NCBI RefSeq assembly: GCF_003934165.1 | Contig: NZ_RKST01000001.1 | Span: 248,001-312,000, forward strand | DNA from: Borborobacter arsenicus | GTDB lineage: Bacteria > Pseudomonadota > Alphaproteobacteria > Rhizobiales > Rhizobiaceae | Direction of reading: 5' to 3' | Length of the DNA stretch: 64,000 bases | Shown here: positions 1 to 8,851 of the stretch, in pieces | How the letters are laid out: each line of letters opens with the position of its first letter | Numbering within the stretch: position 1 is the stretch's first letter | The notes under the pieces: generated by a model | Databases searched by the model: none | What the model was told of the DNA's origin: nothing | What the model saw: the letters and a program-made list of their open reading frames with translations, nothing else | Made by a program: the position numbers and the translations under genes

Positions 1-1227
1 GAAGGCCGCGAACTCGGCCTGCTTCACGGCGTCCCCATCGCTTTCAAGGACCTCACGCCGATGCAGGGCAAGGTCACCACATTGGGATCGCGCGCCTATA
101 GTTCCTGGGTTCCCGACGAAGATGCCGTAATCGTGCAGGCGGCGAAAAAGGCCGGGGCCATCATCGTTGGAAAGACGACCACGCCGGAGTTTGCCTACTC
201 AAGTTTCACCCAGAGCCCTTTATTCGGCGTGACCCGCAACCCGTGGTCTGCCGACCGAACGCCCGGCGGCAGCTCCGGCGGCGCGGCTGTTGCGGTCGCA
301 ACCGGCTGCGTTTCCCTTGCCGAAGGATCGGACATGGGAGGTTCGGTCAGGATACCGGCAGCGCTCTGTGGCATCGTCGGCTTGAAACCCAGCCTGGGTC
401 GCGTCCCCTTCACGATATTACCCAGTGTCTATGACACGCTCTCGCATTTCGGCCCCCTCGCCCGGGATTGCGATGATGCGGCGCTGTTTCTGGCTGCCCT
501 CCAGGGACCCAACGACACCGATGTCATGTCGCTGACCGAGAGGCTGGACCTTCCTGCCAAGCTCGATTGCGATCCTGCCAGGTTCCGAATCGCCGTCTCG
601 CGAAATCTCGGCTTCTACGCCGTGGATCCGGACGTGGAACGAAACCTGCTCCAGGTCGTAGCCCATCTTGAGAGCCTGGGCGCCGAAATCATCGAGGTCG
701 AACTTCCCTGGACCAAAGATATTCTCACGGTTTGGCAGGACTATTGGAAGGTCTTCATGGCTGCGTTCTTCGGCCATGCCTACGACGCCATGGCAAGCGA
801 GCTCGACCCCGCGGTCGCCAAGCTTATCGAGCAGGGACGAACCATCTCTGCCGTCGACTACAAGCGCCTGGAGATACCGCGCACAACATGGTGGCACCAG
901 CTTGCCAGCATTCTGAAGGATTGCGACTTCCTGTTGTGTCCAACCATGGCATTGCCGGCGCCGTTGGCGACGCAAAGCGATCGCGACTTCGGTTGGACCG
1001 ACGACCGGGGCCTGCATCACGGGCTCGACATGACGGCCCCCTTCAATCTTTTCGGGCAGTGCCCCGTGCTCTCGGTGCCAAGCGGCCTTTCTCAAGGCGG
1101 ACTGCCGACTGCCGTGCAAATCGTCGGGCGCAGAAATGACGACCTGAGCGTTCTGAGGCTGGGCAACCTCATCCATGAAAAGGTGGGCAGGCTTGTTCCT
1201 CCTGAACTGCCCAAGGTGAGTGGTTAA
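1..1227 (+). CDS. Amidase (amidase-signature family), 5' end outside window
   Basis: The reading frame is open from base 1, so about 70-90 N-terminal residues lie outside the window. The first visible residues (GVPIAFKDL) carry the catalytic Lys of the amidase-signature family. The Gly/Ser-rich stretch GGSSGGAA supplies the cis-Ser, and GSDMGGSVRIPA holds the nucleophilic Ser, so the Ser-cisSer-Lys triad is complete. The C-terminal half has the usual final motif for this family (LPTAVQIVGRR). It hydrolyses an amide bond in the cytoplasm; the substrate cannot be read from the sequence. The gene is followed after a short gap by a flavin-dependent oxidoreductase on the same strand, which suggests a catabolic pair. 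It is not GatA-specific: no gatB or gatC is nearby. Confidence 0.9.
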   Translation, partial: EGRELGLLHGVPIAFKDLTPMQGKVTTLGSRAYSSWVPDEDAVIVQAAKKAGAIIVGKTTTPEFAYSSFTQSPLFGVTRNPWSADRTPGGSSGGAAVAVATGCVSLAEGSDMGGSVRIPAALCGIVGLKPSLGRVPFTILPSVYDTLSHFGPLARDCDDAALFLAALQGPNDTDVMSLTERLDLPAKLDCDPARFRIAVSRNLGFYAVDPDVERNLLQVVAHLESLGAEIIEVELPWTKDILTVWQDYWKVFMAAFFGHAYDAMASELDPAVAKLIEQGRTISAVDYKRLEIPRTTWWHQLASILKDCDFLLCPTMALPAPLATQSDRDFGWTDDRGLHHGLDMTAPFNLFGQCPVLSVPSGLSQGGLPTAVQIVGRRNDDLSVLRLGNLIHEKVGRLVPPELPKVSG

Positions 1228-1290
1228 TTTATCGTGCCTCGACAGGACCAGATATCCCCGGCAGGAGCGATCTGATGGAGCGCGTCGACT

Positions 1291-2391
1291 GTGTTCATTG
1301 CGGGCGCCGGTGTGGTCGGTCTGGCCGTGGCGCGAAGCCTTGCACTTGCCGGGCATGAGCCACTCGTCCTCGACGCCGCTTACCATATCGGAACCGGCAC
1401 AAGTTCAAGGAACTCCGAGGTCATCCATGCCGGGATCTACTATCCGCCCGGCAGCCTCAAGGCGAAATTGTGCCTGGAAGGGCGCCAACTGCTTTACGAC
1501 TTTCTCGCCGAGCGCAAAATTGCCCATTCAAGATGCGGAAAGCTCATCGTCGCCACGAGCGAAAACCAGATTCCTGCGCTGGATGGAATCCTACAACGCG
1601 CCAATGCGTGCGGCGTGGACGACCTGTCGTTGATTTCGGTTTCGCAGGCCAAGCAGATGGAGCCAGAGCTCAATTGCTCGGCCGCGCTCTACTCGCCGTC
1701 GACTGGAATCGTCGATAGCCACCAGTTGATGCTGGCCTTGCAGGCGGAGGCGGAAGCCAATGGAGCCCAGCTCGCATTCGGCACGAAGGTTCTCGGCGGC
1801 AAACCGGATGCCAACGGAATCGTCCTGACCACGGAAGATGTCGAAACCGGCAAGCAATTTGAGCTGTCGACGCGCCATTTCATCAATGCTGCGGGGCTGC
1901 ACGCGCATGATATCGCCAACGCGATCGCAACCTGGCCGGCCGACAGCATCCCGCAGCGGCGGATGGCCAAGGGGAGCTACTTTTCACTCGTTGGCAGATC
2001 GCCTTTTTCCCGCTTGATCTACCCGCTGCCGTCCGAAGCCGGCCTTGGCGTTCACCTGACGATCGATCTCGCCGGCCAGGCACGTTTCGGGCCGGACGTC
2101 GAATGGGTAGACGAGATCGACTACACGGTCGATCCGGCAAAAGCAGACCAATTCCAATGTGAGATCCGAAATTACTGGCCCGGCCTGACCGATGGTGCAC
2201 TTCTGCCGGCTTACAGCGGCATCAGGCCGAAGCTGAGCGGTCCCGGCGAAATCGCTGCGGACTTCACCATCCAGGGGCCAGAGGCTCATGGCATTGACGG
2301 GCTGATCAATCTTTTCGGCATAGAGAGCCCCGGGCTGACAGCCTGCCTGGCAATCGCCACCCATATCCGCAAGCAATTCTTCAGCTCGTGA
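1291..2391 (+). CDS. FAD-dependent oxidoreductase, L-2-hydroxyglutarate oxidase (LhgO)-like; apparent N-terminal frameshift
   Basis: A DAO-family flavoenzyme of about 366 residues. The N-terminal dinucleotide-binding motif is [14 protein letters not shown], and [22 protein letters not shown] is characteristic of the LhgO branch, which oxidises L-2-hydroxyglutarate or similar 2-hydroxy acids to 2-oxo acids at the membrane. The C-terminus ([13 protein letters not shown]) is also typical. The start is odd. An ATG at 1275 sits behind a good ribosome site (AGGAG at 1262-1266) and encodes MERVD, the expected family start, but it is out of frame with the rest by one extra base or two missing bases near 1290. 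The open frame can begin only at GTG 1291, directly on the first beta strand and without its own ribosome site. It could be a recent frameshift, a sequence error, or a weakly translated gene. Confidence 0.75.
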   Translation: MFIAGAGVVGLAVARSLALAGHEPLVLDAAYHIGTGTSSRNSEVIHAGIYYPPGSLKAKLCLEGRQLLYDFLAERKIAHSRCGKLIVATSENQIPALDGILQRANACGVDDLSLISVSQAKQMEPELNCSAALYSPSTGIVDSHQLMLALQAEAEANGAQLAFGTKVLGGKPDANGIVLTTEDVETGKQFELSTRHFINAAGLHAHDIANAIATWPADSIPQRRMAKGSYFSLVGRSPFSRLIYPLPSEAGLGVHLTIDLAGQARFGPDVEWVDEIDYTVDPAKADQFQCEIRNYWPGLTDGALLPAYSGIRPKLSGPGEIAADFTIQGPEAHGIDGLINLFGIESPGLTACLAIATHIRKQFFSS

Positions 2392-2401
2392 GGATGAGGA
2401 T

Positions 2402-2431
2402 GGCCTGCCGCCCGATGAGAGGCGGCAGGCC
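2402..2431. terminator. Hairpin between convergent genes, probable bidirectional terminator
   Basis: Perfect 11-bp inverted repeat (GGCCTGCCGCC and its complement) with an 8-base loop, in the 55-bp gap between the LhgO-like gene (plus strand, ends at 2391) and the secreted protein gene (minus strand, ends at 2447). There is no clear T run on either side, so termination is inferred from stem strength and position. Confidence 0.55.
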
Positions 2432-2446
2432 TGTCCGTCTCGCCGA

Positions 2447-2932
2447 TTACTGTACGAAAACGGTGATCGAGCCGTCAGCCTCGGTTTTGGCAGCAACCAC
2501 GCTGGAAGCCTGGACCTGTTGCTTTTCAAGTTCAGCCTTCAGCGCGGTGTTGGCCTCTACCGCGGCCTGCAACTCGGTCACCTGCTCCTTGTTTTCACTC
2601 AAAGCGGTTTCCAGTGCAGTCGCATTCTCGCCCGTGGCGAGATCGCCGACTTTCACCACCTTGACGTTGGATGCTTCCGTCAACGTGCCAATCTGATCCG
2701 CGTCGCTCTTGGCGTTACGGATCGACGAGATGACATCATCGAAATTGACATCTGCCGAGACGCTGCCCGTGGTACCGGCGTCGGGTGCGATCGTCGTCGT
2801 TCCCGTCGCACCGCTTTCAGCGCCGGTGGTAGCGCCGGCGGCAGGCTTCATCGCATCTTCGGCATAGGAGGCACCGGAAAGCCCGGCGATGGCGATCATC
2901 GATGCGGCTGCTAGTGTCAGCGTGCGTTTCAT
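2447..2932 (-). CDS. Small secreted protein of unknown function
   Basis: A 161-residue protein starting MKRTLTLAAASMIAIAGLSGASYAED, a clear Sec signal peptide with probable cleavage after SYA. I chose ATG 2932 because an AGAGG ribosome site lies about 9 bases upstream and the signal peptide begins there; a longer frame to 3004 is possible but would bury the signal. The mature part has a Gly/Ala/Thr-rich low-complexity section (about residues 28-60), then a mixed region, then a helical segment rich in Glu, Ala and Gln (about 105-145) likely to form a coiled coil. It ends in a short beta-like tail (ADGSITVFVQ). Rhizobial genomes carry similar periplasmic proteins of unknown role. No catalytic motif is visible. 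Confidence 0.8.
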   Translation of the reverse strand: MKRTLTLAAASMIAIAGLSGASYAEDAMKPAAGATTGAESGATGTTTIAPDAGTTGSVSADVNFDDVISSIRNAKSDADQIGTLTEASNVKVVKVGDLATGENATALETALSENKEQVTELQAAVEANTALKAELEKQQVQASSVVAAKTEADGSITVFVQ

Positions 2933-3133
2933 CACTTCATACCTCTTGGTAGCTGTCCCTTCGGTGCGCAGAACAGCGTCAGGCAGCGATGGTTCCTGCC
3001 TCATATGAGGTCATTTTGTGAAACAGATGGCAGCGGGCTGCCGGCCGCCTGGGGAAGCAGCAGCAGGGTCGTTAAGATTTGTGCAAGTTTCCTGTTAATG
3101 TTTAAGCATTATCACACTCGCTGAAAGCGAGAG

Positions 3134-3715
3134 ATGATGACGCGCACCCTGTTTTTCGTAGCGCTCCTGATGCTCGGGAGCTGCGCAACCGCTCCAAATC
3201 GGATCAACAATGCCTGCGCGGTTTTCGACCAGCGCGACGGCTGGTTTACCAACTGGCACCGCGAGGCCAAGCAGGCCGAGCGGGAATTCGGCGTTCCCGT
3301 CCCCATACTGATGGCTACGATCTATACCGAATCCGGCTTCAATCCGCGTGCCAAGCCACCGCGAACCAAGCTTCTCGGCTTCATTCCCTGGAAGCGGCCA
3401 TCCACCGCCTATGGCTATTCGCAAGCGCTCGACGGCACCTGGACAACCTATCAGACCCACACGGGGCGATGGGGCGCAAGACGATCGAATTTCGCCGACG
3501 CCATCCATTTCATCGGCTGGTATCATAATCGAAGCCACCAGCTGAACGGTATCGCGCTCAACGACGCCTATAGTCTTTATCTCGCCTATTATTCGGGGCA
3601 TGCTGGCTATTCGAAAGGGGTGTGGCGAAACAGCTCGGTCGCGCAGCGCGGTGCACGCCGGGCAGCGGATATGGCAACCAGATACGCCGAGCAACTGCGC
3701 GCCTGCGGACGCTGA
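3134..3715 (+). CDS. Lipoprotein with lytic transglycosylase (SLT/lysozyme-like) domain
   Basis: A 193-residue protein. The N-terminus MMTRTLFFVALLMLGSCATAP is a lipoprotein signal with lipobox LGSC (Cys17 lipidated). Next comes an SLT-type lysozyme fold: FGVPVPILMATIYTESGFNP holds the expected catalytic Glu (ESGF), followed by YGYSQALDGTWTTYQ and a later LAYYSGHAGY segment, matching motifs I-III of family 1 transglycosylases. It should cleave the MurNAc-GlcNAc bond of peptidoglycan from the inner face of the outer membrane or from the periplasm. The start is ATG 3134 or 3137, both behind a GCGAGAG ribosome site. It is probably monocistronic with its own upstream region. Confidence 0.85.
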   Translation: MMTRTLFFVALLMLGSCATAPNRINNACAVFDQRDGWFTNWHREAKQAEREFGVPVPILMATIYTESGFNPRAKPPRTKLLGFIPWKRPSTAYGYSQALDGTWTTYQTHTGRWGARRSNFADAIHFIGWYHNRSHQLNGIALNDAYSLYLAYYSGHAGYSKGVWRNSSVAQRGARRAADMATRYAEQLRACGR

Positions 3716-3853
3716 GGCAATCAACCACTCTAACGGTTTACGAAGCTCGTGCCGCTGCAGTTGATTGAGGCTGCGCGTTTTTCGGGCGGAAACCGATCCC
3801 ATTCGAAGGACAAGAAGCTTGGCGGTGGGGGCAAAGCCGAACCAAGACATATC

Positions 3854-4012
3854 ATGACCTTACGCCTGATACTGATGCTGATGCTCATTACCGCCTTTGC
3901 CGTTCTTTTTTCAGAACTGGCCAAGCGCTCGGACGGCCCGACTACCCCCTCGCCCTGTGAGGAATGGTCCAATCCCGATTGCCGGCAGCCGGCAACACCG
4001 CCACGGCAATAA
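3854..4012 (+). CDS. Small single-span membrane protein, unknown
   Basis: A 52-residue frame starting MTLRLILMLMLITAFAVLFSEL, one hydrophobic helix near the N-terminus, then a Pro/Ser/Cys-containing tail (CEEWSNPDCRQPATPPRQ) that would face the periplasm, with two Cys that could form a disulfide. I chose ATG 3854 because the upstream part of the same frame looks non-coding. The ribosome site is weak. It lies 138 bases after the SLT lipoprotein gene and may be co-transcribed with it. No function can be assigned. Confidence 0.45.
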   Translation: MTLRLILMLMLITAFAVLFSELAKRSDGPTTPSPCEEWSNPDCRQPATPPRQ

Positions 4013-4049
4013 GGCGTGTTCTCTCCAAAAAGCGGGAACGGACAGATGC

Positions 4050-5153
4050 TCACGCCGTTTCGGCCCGCAGCCAGGACAACAGCCCGTCCATATCGCCATC
4101 CTCAACCGCTTTGGCCACCCGGCGTCCGACGGCCGCGCCGAATTTATAGCCATGGCCGGAACAGGCAGACACCATGAGGCACCTGCCACTGCTGCGCGCA
4201 GTAAAGCGCTCGTCGGTGGTGAAAGTATAGGCGCAGGTGACGACCTCCGTCACCTTATACTCCTCGACACGGGCGATGGGCGGCGAAAACAGATTGCGGA
4301 TTGCCTCGCCCTCGCCTGCCACCGGCTGCCGGTTCCAGTCGGCATCGCTGGTCTCCACCCGGTGCAGATTAGAACCGAATTTCAGGCCGGCGCCGCCTGT
4401 CGGCGGAATGATGTAGCCGTCCGTCTTGCCGCCGACATCGAGGATGACTGGTGCGGCTTCCCAGGCCGATCTGAGATCTGCCGGAGGTTCCAGATAGGCC
4501 AATGCGGTGCGATAGGTCGTCAGTTCGAAACCAAGCTCGGGAAAGAGCTTGAGGACCCAGGCGCCGGCGGTGACGACCACCTTGTCGGCCTGCATCCTTT
4601 GGCCACCCTCCAGTTCGACGATGCCTCGCTCTTCATCGACCGAAACCACCTTGCTGTTTTCATAGAGATTGGCGCCATGCGTCCGCAGCCAGGCTGCCAA
4701 ATCGGTCGCTATCCTGCGGCAATGCAGCGCCCCGCCCTCGGGCGAGAAATAGGCATAGCGAAATGTTCCGGGCTGCAGGAACGGCCAGCGCCGGGCAGCT
4801 GTTTCGGCATCGAAAAGCTCGAAAGGAAAGCCACCGGCCTCAAGCCCTTCGCGGTATTCCTCGGCTTCATCCCCCGGCTCGCGCGAAACGCAAAGAAAGC
4901 CGCGCGGATCGAGATGTGTCTTGCCAAGATCGGCCCAAAGCTCGTCCCATGCCTCATAGGCCTCGGTGATCAGCTGGCCGTAACCGGTGGATGCCCGATA
5001 GGCACGGCGGATGATGCGATGATGATCGCCGGACGCCGCCAGCGGGTTGGGGATCGGCCCTTGCTCCACAAGGTTGACGCTGTGGCCCGCCTTGACCAGC
5101 GCCCAAGCGGTCGAAAGGCCGGCTATTCCGGCGCCGACGACAATCACATTCAT
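4050..5153 (-). CDS. FAD-dependent oxidoreductase, DAO family (sarcosine-oxidase-like)
   Basis: A 367-residue flavoprotein. MNVIVVGAGIAGLSTAWALVKAG is the N-terminal FAD-binding beta-alpha-beta unit, and DHHRIIRRAY plus the C-terminal CLMVSACSGHGYKFGAAVGRR are typical of the monomeric sarcosine oxidase/DAO group, where FAD is often covalently bound near the C-terminal segment. The likely reaction is oxidation of a secondary or primary amine (an N-methylated amino acid or similar) with O2 or an acceptor; the exact substrate is unknown. The start at 5153 follows an AAGGGA ribosome site. The gene is on its own, between a terminator hairpin upstream and convergent small genes downstream. Confidence 0.85.
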   Translation of the reverse strand: MNVIVVGAGIAGLSTAWALVKAGHSVNLVEQGPIPNPLAASGDHHRIIRRAYRASTGYGQLITEAYEAWDELWADLGKTHLDPRGFLCVSREPGDEAEEYREGLEAGGFPFELFDAETAARRWPFLQPGTFRYAYFSPEGGALHCRRIATDLAAWLRTHGANLYENSKVVSVDEERGIVELEGGQRMQADKVVVTAGAWVLKLFPELGFELTTYRTALAYLEPPADLRSAWEAAPVILDVGGKTDGYIIPPTGGAGLKFGSNLHRVETSDADWNRQPVAGEGEAIRNLFSPPIARVEEYKVTEVVTCAYTFTTDERFTARSSGRCLMVSACSGHGYKFGAAVGRRVAKAVEDGDMDGLLSWLRAETA

Positions 5154-5190
5154 GCAAGGTCCCTTCCGCGCACAAGGCCGGTCAGCCGAC

Positions 5191-5226
5191 AACAAAAAGC
5201 CCGCCGCAAGAAGCAGCGGGCTTCTT
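5191..5226 (-). terminator. Rho-independent terminator of the OmpA-like gene
   Basis: On the minus strand the stem AAGCCCGC / GCGGGCTT (8 bp, loop of about 11 bases) is followed by TTTTTGTT. It lies just after the stop of the OmpA-like lipoprotein gene (5245) and before the next minus-strand start (5153). Confidence 0.8.
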
Positions 5227-5244
5227 GATTTGAGCGAAGGCGCC

Positions 5245-5910
5245 TTATCGGGTCAAGGGCGAGAGCTGGATTTCGACGCGGCGGTTCTGTGCGCGGCCGG
5301 CGTCCGTGTCGTTGGAGGCGATCGGGCGGGTCTCGCCGAAGCCGGTGACGGCAAAGCGGCGCTGATCCACGCCCTGCGCGTTGAGATAGTTGGCGACCGA
5401 AAGCGCGCGGCGCTGCGACAGGTCGAAATTGTGCTGGTCGCTGCCGGTCGAATCGGTATGGCCATAGACGTCGACCAGCGTCTGGTTGAACTTCTTCAGC
5501 ACCAGCGCAACCGAGTTCAGCGTCTGGTAGAAGCCGGGCTTGATGTCGTCCTGATCGATGCCGAAAGTGATGTCCGACGGCATATTGAGGATGATCTGGT
5601 CGCCTGCGCGCGTTACGCTGACACCGGTTCCCTGTAGCTGTGCCCGCAATTCGGCTTCGTTGCGGTCCATGGTGGCACCGATGGCGCCGCCCGTCAGCGC
5701 ACCGACGCCCGCACCGATCAGCACGGCGTTACGCTGCGCGTTCTTGCTGCCGCCGACAGCCATGCCGGCAAGCGCACCGAGGCCCGCGCCGATGGCGGCA
5801 CCGCCGGCCGTGTTGGAGACTTTCTGCTCGCCCGTATAGGGATCGGTGGTGCAGGCGCCCAGAAAAACGGCAGCGGTCAGCGCTGCCATCAGCTTCAAGT
5901 TCATTCTCAT
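5245..5910 (-). CDS. OmpA-family peptidoglycan-associated lipoprotein (YiaD-like)
   Basis: A 221-residue protein. MRMNLKLMAALTAAVFLGACTTD is a lipoprotein signal with lipobox LGAC. Residues about 35-90 form a Gly/Ala-rich glycine-zipper region (GGAAIGAGLGALAGMAVGG, GAGVGALTGGAIGA), and the C-terminal half is an OmpA domain: VDVYGHTDSTGSDQHNFDLSQRRA with the DxxG/Asp-Arg residues that bind diaminopimelate in peptidoglycan, ending in GRAQNRRVEIQL. It anchors the outer membrane to the cell wall. The start at 5910 follows GGAGAGGG. It is transcribed alone, with a terminator directly downstream. Confidence 0.9.
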   Translation of the reverse strand: MRMNLKLMAALTAAVFLGACTTDPYTGEQKVSNTAGGAAIGAGLGALAGMAVGGSKNAQRNAVLIGAGVGALTGGAIGATMDRNEAELRAQLQGTGVSVTRAGDQIILNMPSDITFGIDQDDIKPGFYQTLNSVALVLKKFNQTLVDVYGHTDSTGSDQHNFDLSQRRALSVANYLNAQGVDQRRFAVTGFGETRPIASNDTDAGRAQNRRVEIQLSPLTR

Positions 5911-5999
5911 TTTTCCCTCTCCAAGCAATGTCTTACGATGCAACCCTTCACAGTCGTTCTAACATGAATTGCGGCAAAAAGCCGAGCAAGGGTTAAAGG

Positions 6000-7226
6000 T
6001 CAGCCCTCGGCATTGGCGGGAAGCGCGAAGTGCTTGCGGATAAGCACCAGCCAGCCAAGCGCCCCGAGGCACAGGAAGGTGACGGGAAACACGATCCAAT
6101 TCAGCATTTCCCAGCCATAGGCGTTGTAGATACCGCCCGACATCAGCGAGGCGAAAGCCACGCTGGAGAACAACACAAAATCGTGGAAACCTTGTGCCCG
6201 TGCTTTTTCCGACGGACGATAGGTCTCGGCCACCAGGGCGGTCGCGCCGATGAAACCGAAGTTCCAGCCAAGGCCGAGCAGGATCAGCGCGAACCAGAAC
6301 TGCCAAAGCTGTATTCCCGAAAGCCCCGCCAAGGCACAGCCGATCAAAAGCACAAAGCCTATAGCCACGATCGTCGGAGCCCCGAAACGATGGATGAGGC
6401 GGCCGGTCACGAAGCTGGGCCCGAACATGGCCATTACGTGCCAGGAAATGCCGAGTGTCGCCTCATCGGAGGAGAAACCACAACCGACCATGGCCAGTGG
6501 CGCGCCGGTCATGACGAATGTCATGAGCGAATAGGAACCGACCCCGCACAGAAGCGCTATGGCATAAAGCGGCTGCGAAACGATCTGCCGCAGCGACCTG
6601 CCGCTGCTGGCTGATTCGGCTTCCTGTCGCCTCTCGGAATGCCCTTCGGCCCGCAGGAAGGACAGGATGACACCACCGGCCGCAGCCAGGACGATGATTG
6701 CTGCGAAAGACCCTGCAAACGCGACGGGCGCCAGAAGGTCATGTGTGAAGATGACGATCTGCGGCCCGAGCACTGCCGTGACGATGCCGCCGGCAAGAAC
6801 GAAGGAGATCGCACGCGCCTTGAATTCAGGCGGCGCATTGTCAGCTGCGGCAAAGCGAAACTGCTGGACGAAGGCTGCGCCGACGCCCACGGTCAACAAT
6901 CCGGCTGCAAACAGCCAAAAGCCCTGTTCAAACAGAGCAAGCGTCGCGACCAACCCGCCAAGCGCGGTGATCAGCGTTCCGGCAAAGAATCCGTTGCGTT
7001 GTCCCAACGTGCGGATCAGGGCTGCCGCCGGCAATGCGCCGAGCGCCAGGCCGACGCTGTACCCGGTGATCGGAGCCGTGGCCAGCGACTTGTCGGCGTC
7101 GAGAAGCTGGTAGCCGGCCAGTGCACCAAGCGCAAAGCAAATTGGTCCCGCCGAACCAATAATCGCCTGAGAAGCCGCAAGGATGATCGCCGTGCGCCGC
7201 GCGTTCCTTTCTGCGGCAGCGGTCAT
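6000..7226 (-). CDS. Major facilitator superfamily transporter
   Basis: A 408-residue integral membrane protein with about twelve hydrophobic segments and a central cytoplasmic loop rich in charged residues ([18 protein letters not shown], about 205-225), the usual 6+6 MFS layout. Segments such as [23 protein letters not shown] fit the motif-A region between helices 2 and 3. The start codon overlaps the nusB stop codon by four bases (ATGA), so the two are probably translationally coupled. The substrate is unknown. Similar MFS genes often follow nusB in Rhizobiales, but no link to riboflavin export is shown by the sequence. Confidence 0.85.
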   Translation of the reverse strand: MTAAAERNARRTAIILAASQAIIGSAGPICFALGALAGYQLLDADKSLATAPITGYSVGLALGALPAAALIRTLGQRNGFFAGTLITALGGLVATLALFEQGFWLFAAGLLTVGVGAAFVQQFRFAAADNAPPEFKARAISFVLAGGIVTAVLGPQIVIFTHDLLAPVAFAGSFAAIIVLAAAGGVILSFLRAEGHSERRQEAESASSGRSLRQIVSQPLYAIALLCGVGSYSLMTFVMTGAPLAMVGCGFSSDEATLGISWHVMAMFGPSFVTGRLIHRFGAPTIVAIGFVLLIGCALAGLSGIQLWQFWFALILLGLGWNFGFIGATALVAETYRPSEKARAQGFHDFVLFSSVAFASLMSGGIYNAYGWEMLNWIVFPVTFLCLGALGWLVLIRKHFALPANAEG

Positions 7227-7726
7227 GAAGCGCCCTTGCCTCGCCCCTCACCACGCAAGCGGCGCGAGACACGGTCCAGAACCGCATTGACCAGCTTTGG
7301 CTCCTCCTCGGTGTAGAACGCCTTGGCGATGTCCACATATTCCGAGACAATGACGGCGACCGGTACATCGGCGCGCTTCATCAACTCATAGACGCCGGCC
7401 CGCAGGATCGCCCGCAAGGTCGAATCGAGGCGCGACAGCGGCCAGTCCTCGGTCAGCGCCTCGCGGATGACCGGATCAACCACCTTCTGGTTTTCCACCA
7501 CACCGGCAAGGATAGCCCGGAACCACTGGGCATCCGCCTCGCGATAGAGCGCGCCGTCCACCTCCTTGCCGAGGCGGAAGGCCTCATATTCGGCGGTGAT
7601 TTCAAGCAGGCCGCTGCCGGCCACATCCATCTGGTAAAGCGCCTGCACGGCGGCGAGACGGGCGACGCCACGCTTATTAGCCTGGCGAATGACCGGCCTG
7701 TCCTTGCCCGAGGGGTCGGTGACCAT
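7223..7726 (-). CDS. nusB: Transcription antitermination factor NusB
   Basis: A 167-residue protein with the NusB fold: [13 protein letters not shown] near the N-terminus (the conserved R..A.QALYQ motif), then [22 protein letters not shown] and [32 protein letters not shown], the latter being the highly conserved C-terminal signature. NusB binds boxA RNA with S10 (NusE) and promotes antitermination on rRNA operons. The gene lies 2 bases after ribH and overlaps the downstream MFS gene by 4 bases. GGAG precedes ATG 7726. The ribD-ribE-ribH-nusB order is conserved in many proteobacteria. Confidence 0.95.
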   Translation of the reverse strand: MVTDPSGKDRPVIRQANKRGVARLAAVQALYQMDVAGSGLLEITAEYEAFRLGKEVDGALYREADAQWFRAILAGVVENQKVVDPVIREALTEDWPLSRLDSTLRAILRAGVYELMKRADVPVAVIVSEYVDIAKAFYTEEEPKLVNAVLDRVSRRLRGEGRGKGAS

Positions 7727-7728
7727 TT

Positions 7729-8184
7729 TCAGGCTCCGAGTTTTTCGCGCAGTGCAATCATGGTCAAGGCGGCACGGGCAGCAAAACCGCCCTTGTCACC
7801 CTCGCTGCGGCGGGCGCGTACCCAGGCCTGCTCGTCATTCTCGACCGTCAGGATGCCATTGCCGACTGCCAGCGATTCATCCACGGCCAAATCCATCAGT
7901 GCCCGGCAGGACTCATTGGCGACAATGTCGAAATGATAGGTTTCACCGCGAATGACCGTACCGAGAGCAACGAATCCGTCATAGTCGACGCCGCCATCGG
8001 CGGCACCATCCAGCGCATAGGAGATCACGGCCGGAATCTCCAGCGCGCCGGGCACCGTCACGACATCATAGGCCGCACCGGCTGCATCCAGTGCGGCCTT
8101 GGCTCCGTCGAGCAGGGCATCGGCCAGTTCGTCGTAGAAGCGCGCTTCGACGATGAGCAGTTTCGGCGCGTTGGGGCTGGTCAT
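7729..8184 (-). CDS. ribH: 6,7-dimethyl-8-ribityllumazine synthase
   Basis: A 151-residue protein, close to the family norm of about 150. It has the diagnostic stretches [42 protein letters not shown] (with the catalytic His) and [15 protein letters not shown]. It condenses 5-amino-6-ribitylamino-uracil with dihydroxybutanone phosphate to make lumazine, the direct precursor of riboflavin. I chose ATG 8184 because GGAGAGAC precedes it and the longer frame is only upstream intergenic sequence. It lies 52 bases after ribE and 2 bases before nusB. Confidence 0.95.
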   Translation of the reverse strand: MTSPNAPKLLIVEARFYDELADALLDGAKAALDAAGAAYDVVTVPGALEIPAVISYALDGAADGGVDYDGFVALGTVIRGETYHFDIVANESCRALMDLAVDESLAVGNGILTVENDEQAWVRARRSEGDKGGFAARAALTMIALREKLGA

Positions 8185-8236
8185 GAAGTCTCTCCGGATG
8201 CGGGGGAGCGAGCCCCCTGAAATCAGAAGCGGTGGT

Positions 8237-8851
8237 CTAGGCTTCTTTGGCCGCTTCCGCAAGCCGTGCTGCGTAGCGCGCCATCGTGTCCACCTCCACA
8301 TTGACGCGGTCGCCCACCTTGCGTTCACCCCATGTGGTGACGGTCAGCGAATGGTGGATCAGGAGCACGTCAAATTGGGTGCCTTGTACCTGATTGACCG
8401 TCAGCGAGGTGCCGTCCAGCGCCACCGAACCCTTGGGCGCAATGAACTTCGCCAGTTCGCGCGGTGCGGCGAGGCGAAAGCGCACCGCATCCCCCTCATC
8501 CTCACGCGCAACGATCTCAGCCAGGCCATCGACATGGCCGGAAACAATATGGCCGCCAAGTTCGTCGCCGATCTTGAGCGCACGTTCGAGATTAACTTGC
8601 GTGCCGGCCTCCCAGGACGAAGCAGTGGTGAGCCGCAATGCCTCCTCCCATGCCTCGACCTCGAACCAGCGCTGGTTTGAGCCCGCTTCCGGCAGCCCCA
8701 CCACCGTCAGGCAGACGCCCGCGCAGGCGATCGAGGCACCGATGTCTATCGTTTTCGGGTCATAGGCGGTTTCGATGCGCAGCCTGACGCCCTTAGACAG
8801 CGGTGCGAGCGAGGCGACCTTGCCCACATCGGTGACAATTCCGGTAAACAT
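8237..8851 (-). CDS. ribE: Riboflavin synthase, alpha chain
   Basis: A 204-residue protein with two tandem lumazine-binding repeats: [12 protein letters not shown]...[14 protein letters not shown] (repeat 1) and [25 protein letters not shown]...[13 protein letters not shown] (repeat 2). MFTGIV is the invariant N-terminus. It dismutates two molecules of dimethyl-ribityllumazine into riboflavin and the pyrimidine precursor. An AAGGGA ribosome site precedes the start, and the ATG shares one base with the ribD stop (TGATG), so the genes are coupled. Confidence 0.95.
   Translation of the reverse strand: MFTGIVTDVGKVASLAPLSKGVRLRIETAYDPKTIDIGASIACAGVCLTVVGLPEAGSNQRWFEVEAWEEALRLTTASSWEAGTQVNLERALKIGDELGGHIVSGHVDGLAEIVAREDEGDAVRFRLAAPRELAKFIAPKGSVALDGTSLTVNQVQGTQFDVLLIHHSLTVTTWGERKVGDRVNVEVDTMARYAARLAEAAKEA

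Noticed and set aside
418-1386. Long minus-strand open frame (322 codons) across the amidase gene
   Set aside because: It is antisense to a clear amidase, has no ribosome site or domain motif, and its composition (many Arg, His, Gln) is that of a shadow frame in GC-rich DNA.
3897-5228. 443-codon plus-strand frame over the DAO oxidoreductase
   Set aside because: The minus strand carries a full FAD-binding motif and ribosome site; the plus frame has no recognisable motif and an Arg/Gly/Pro-rich composition typical of antisense frames.
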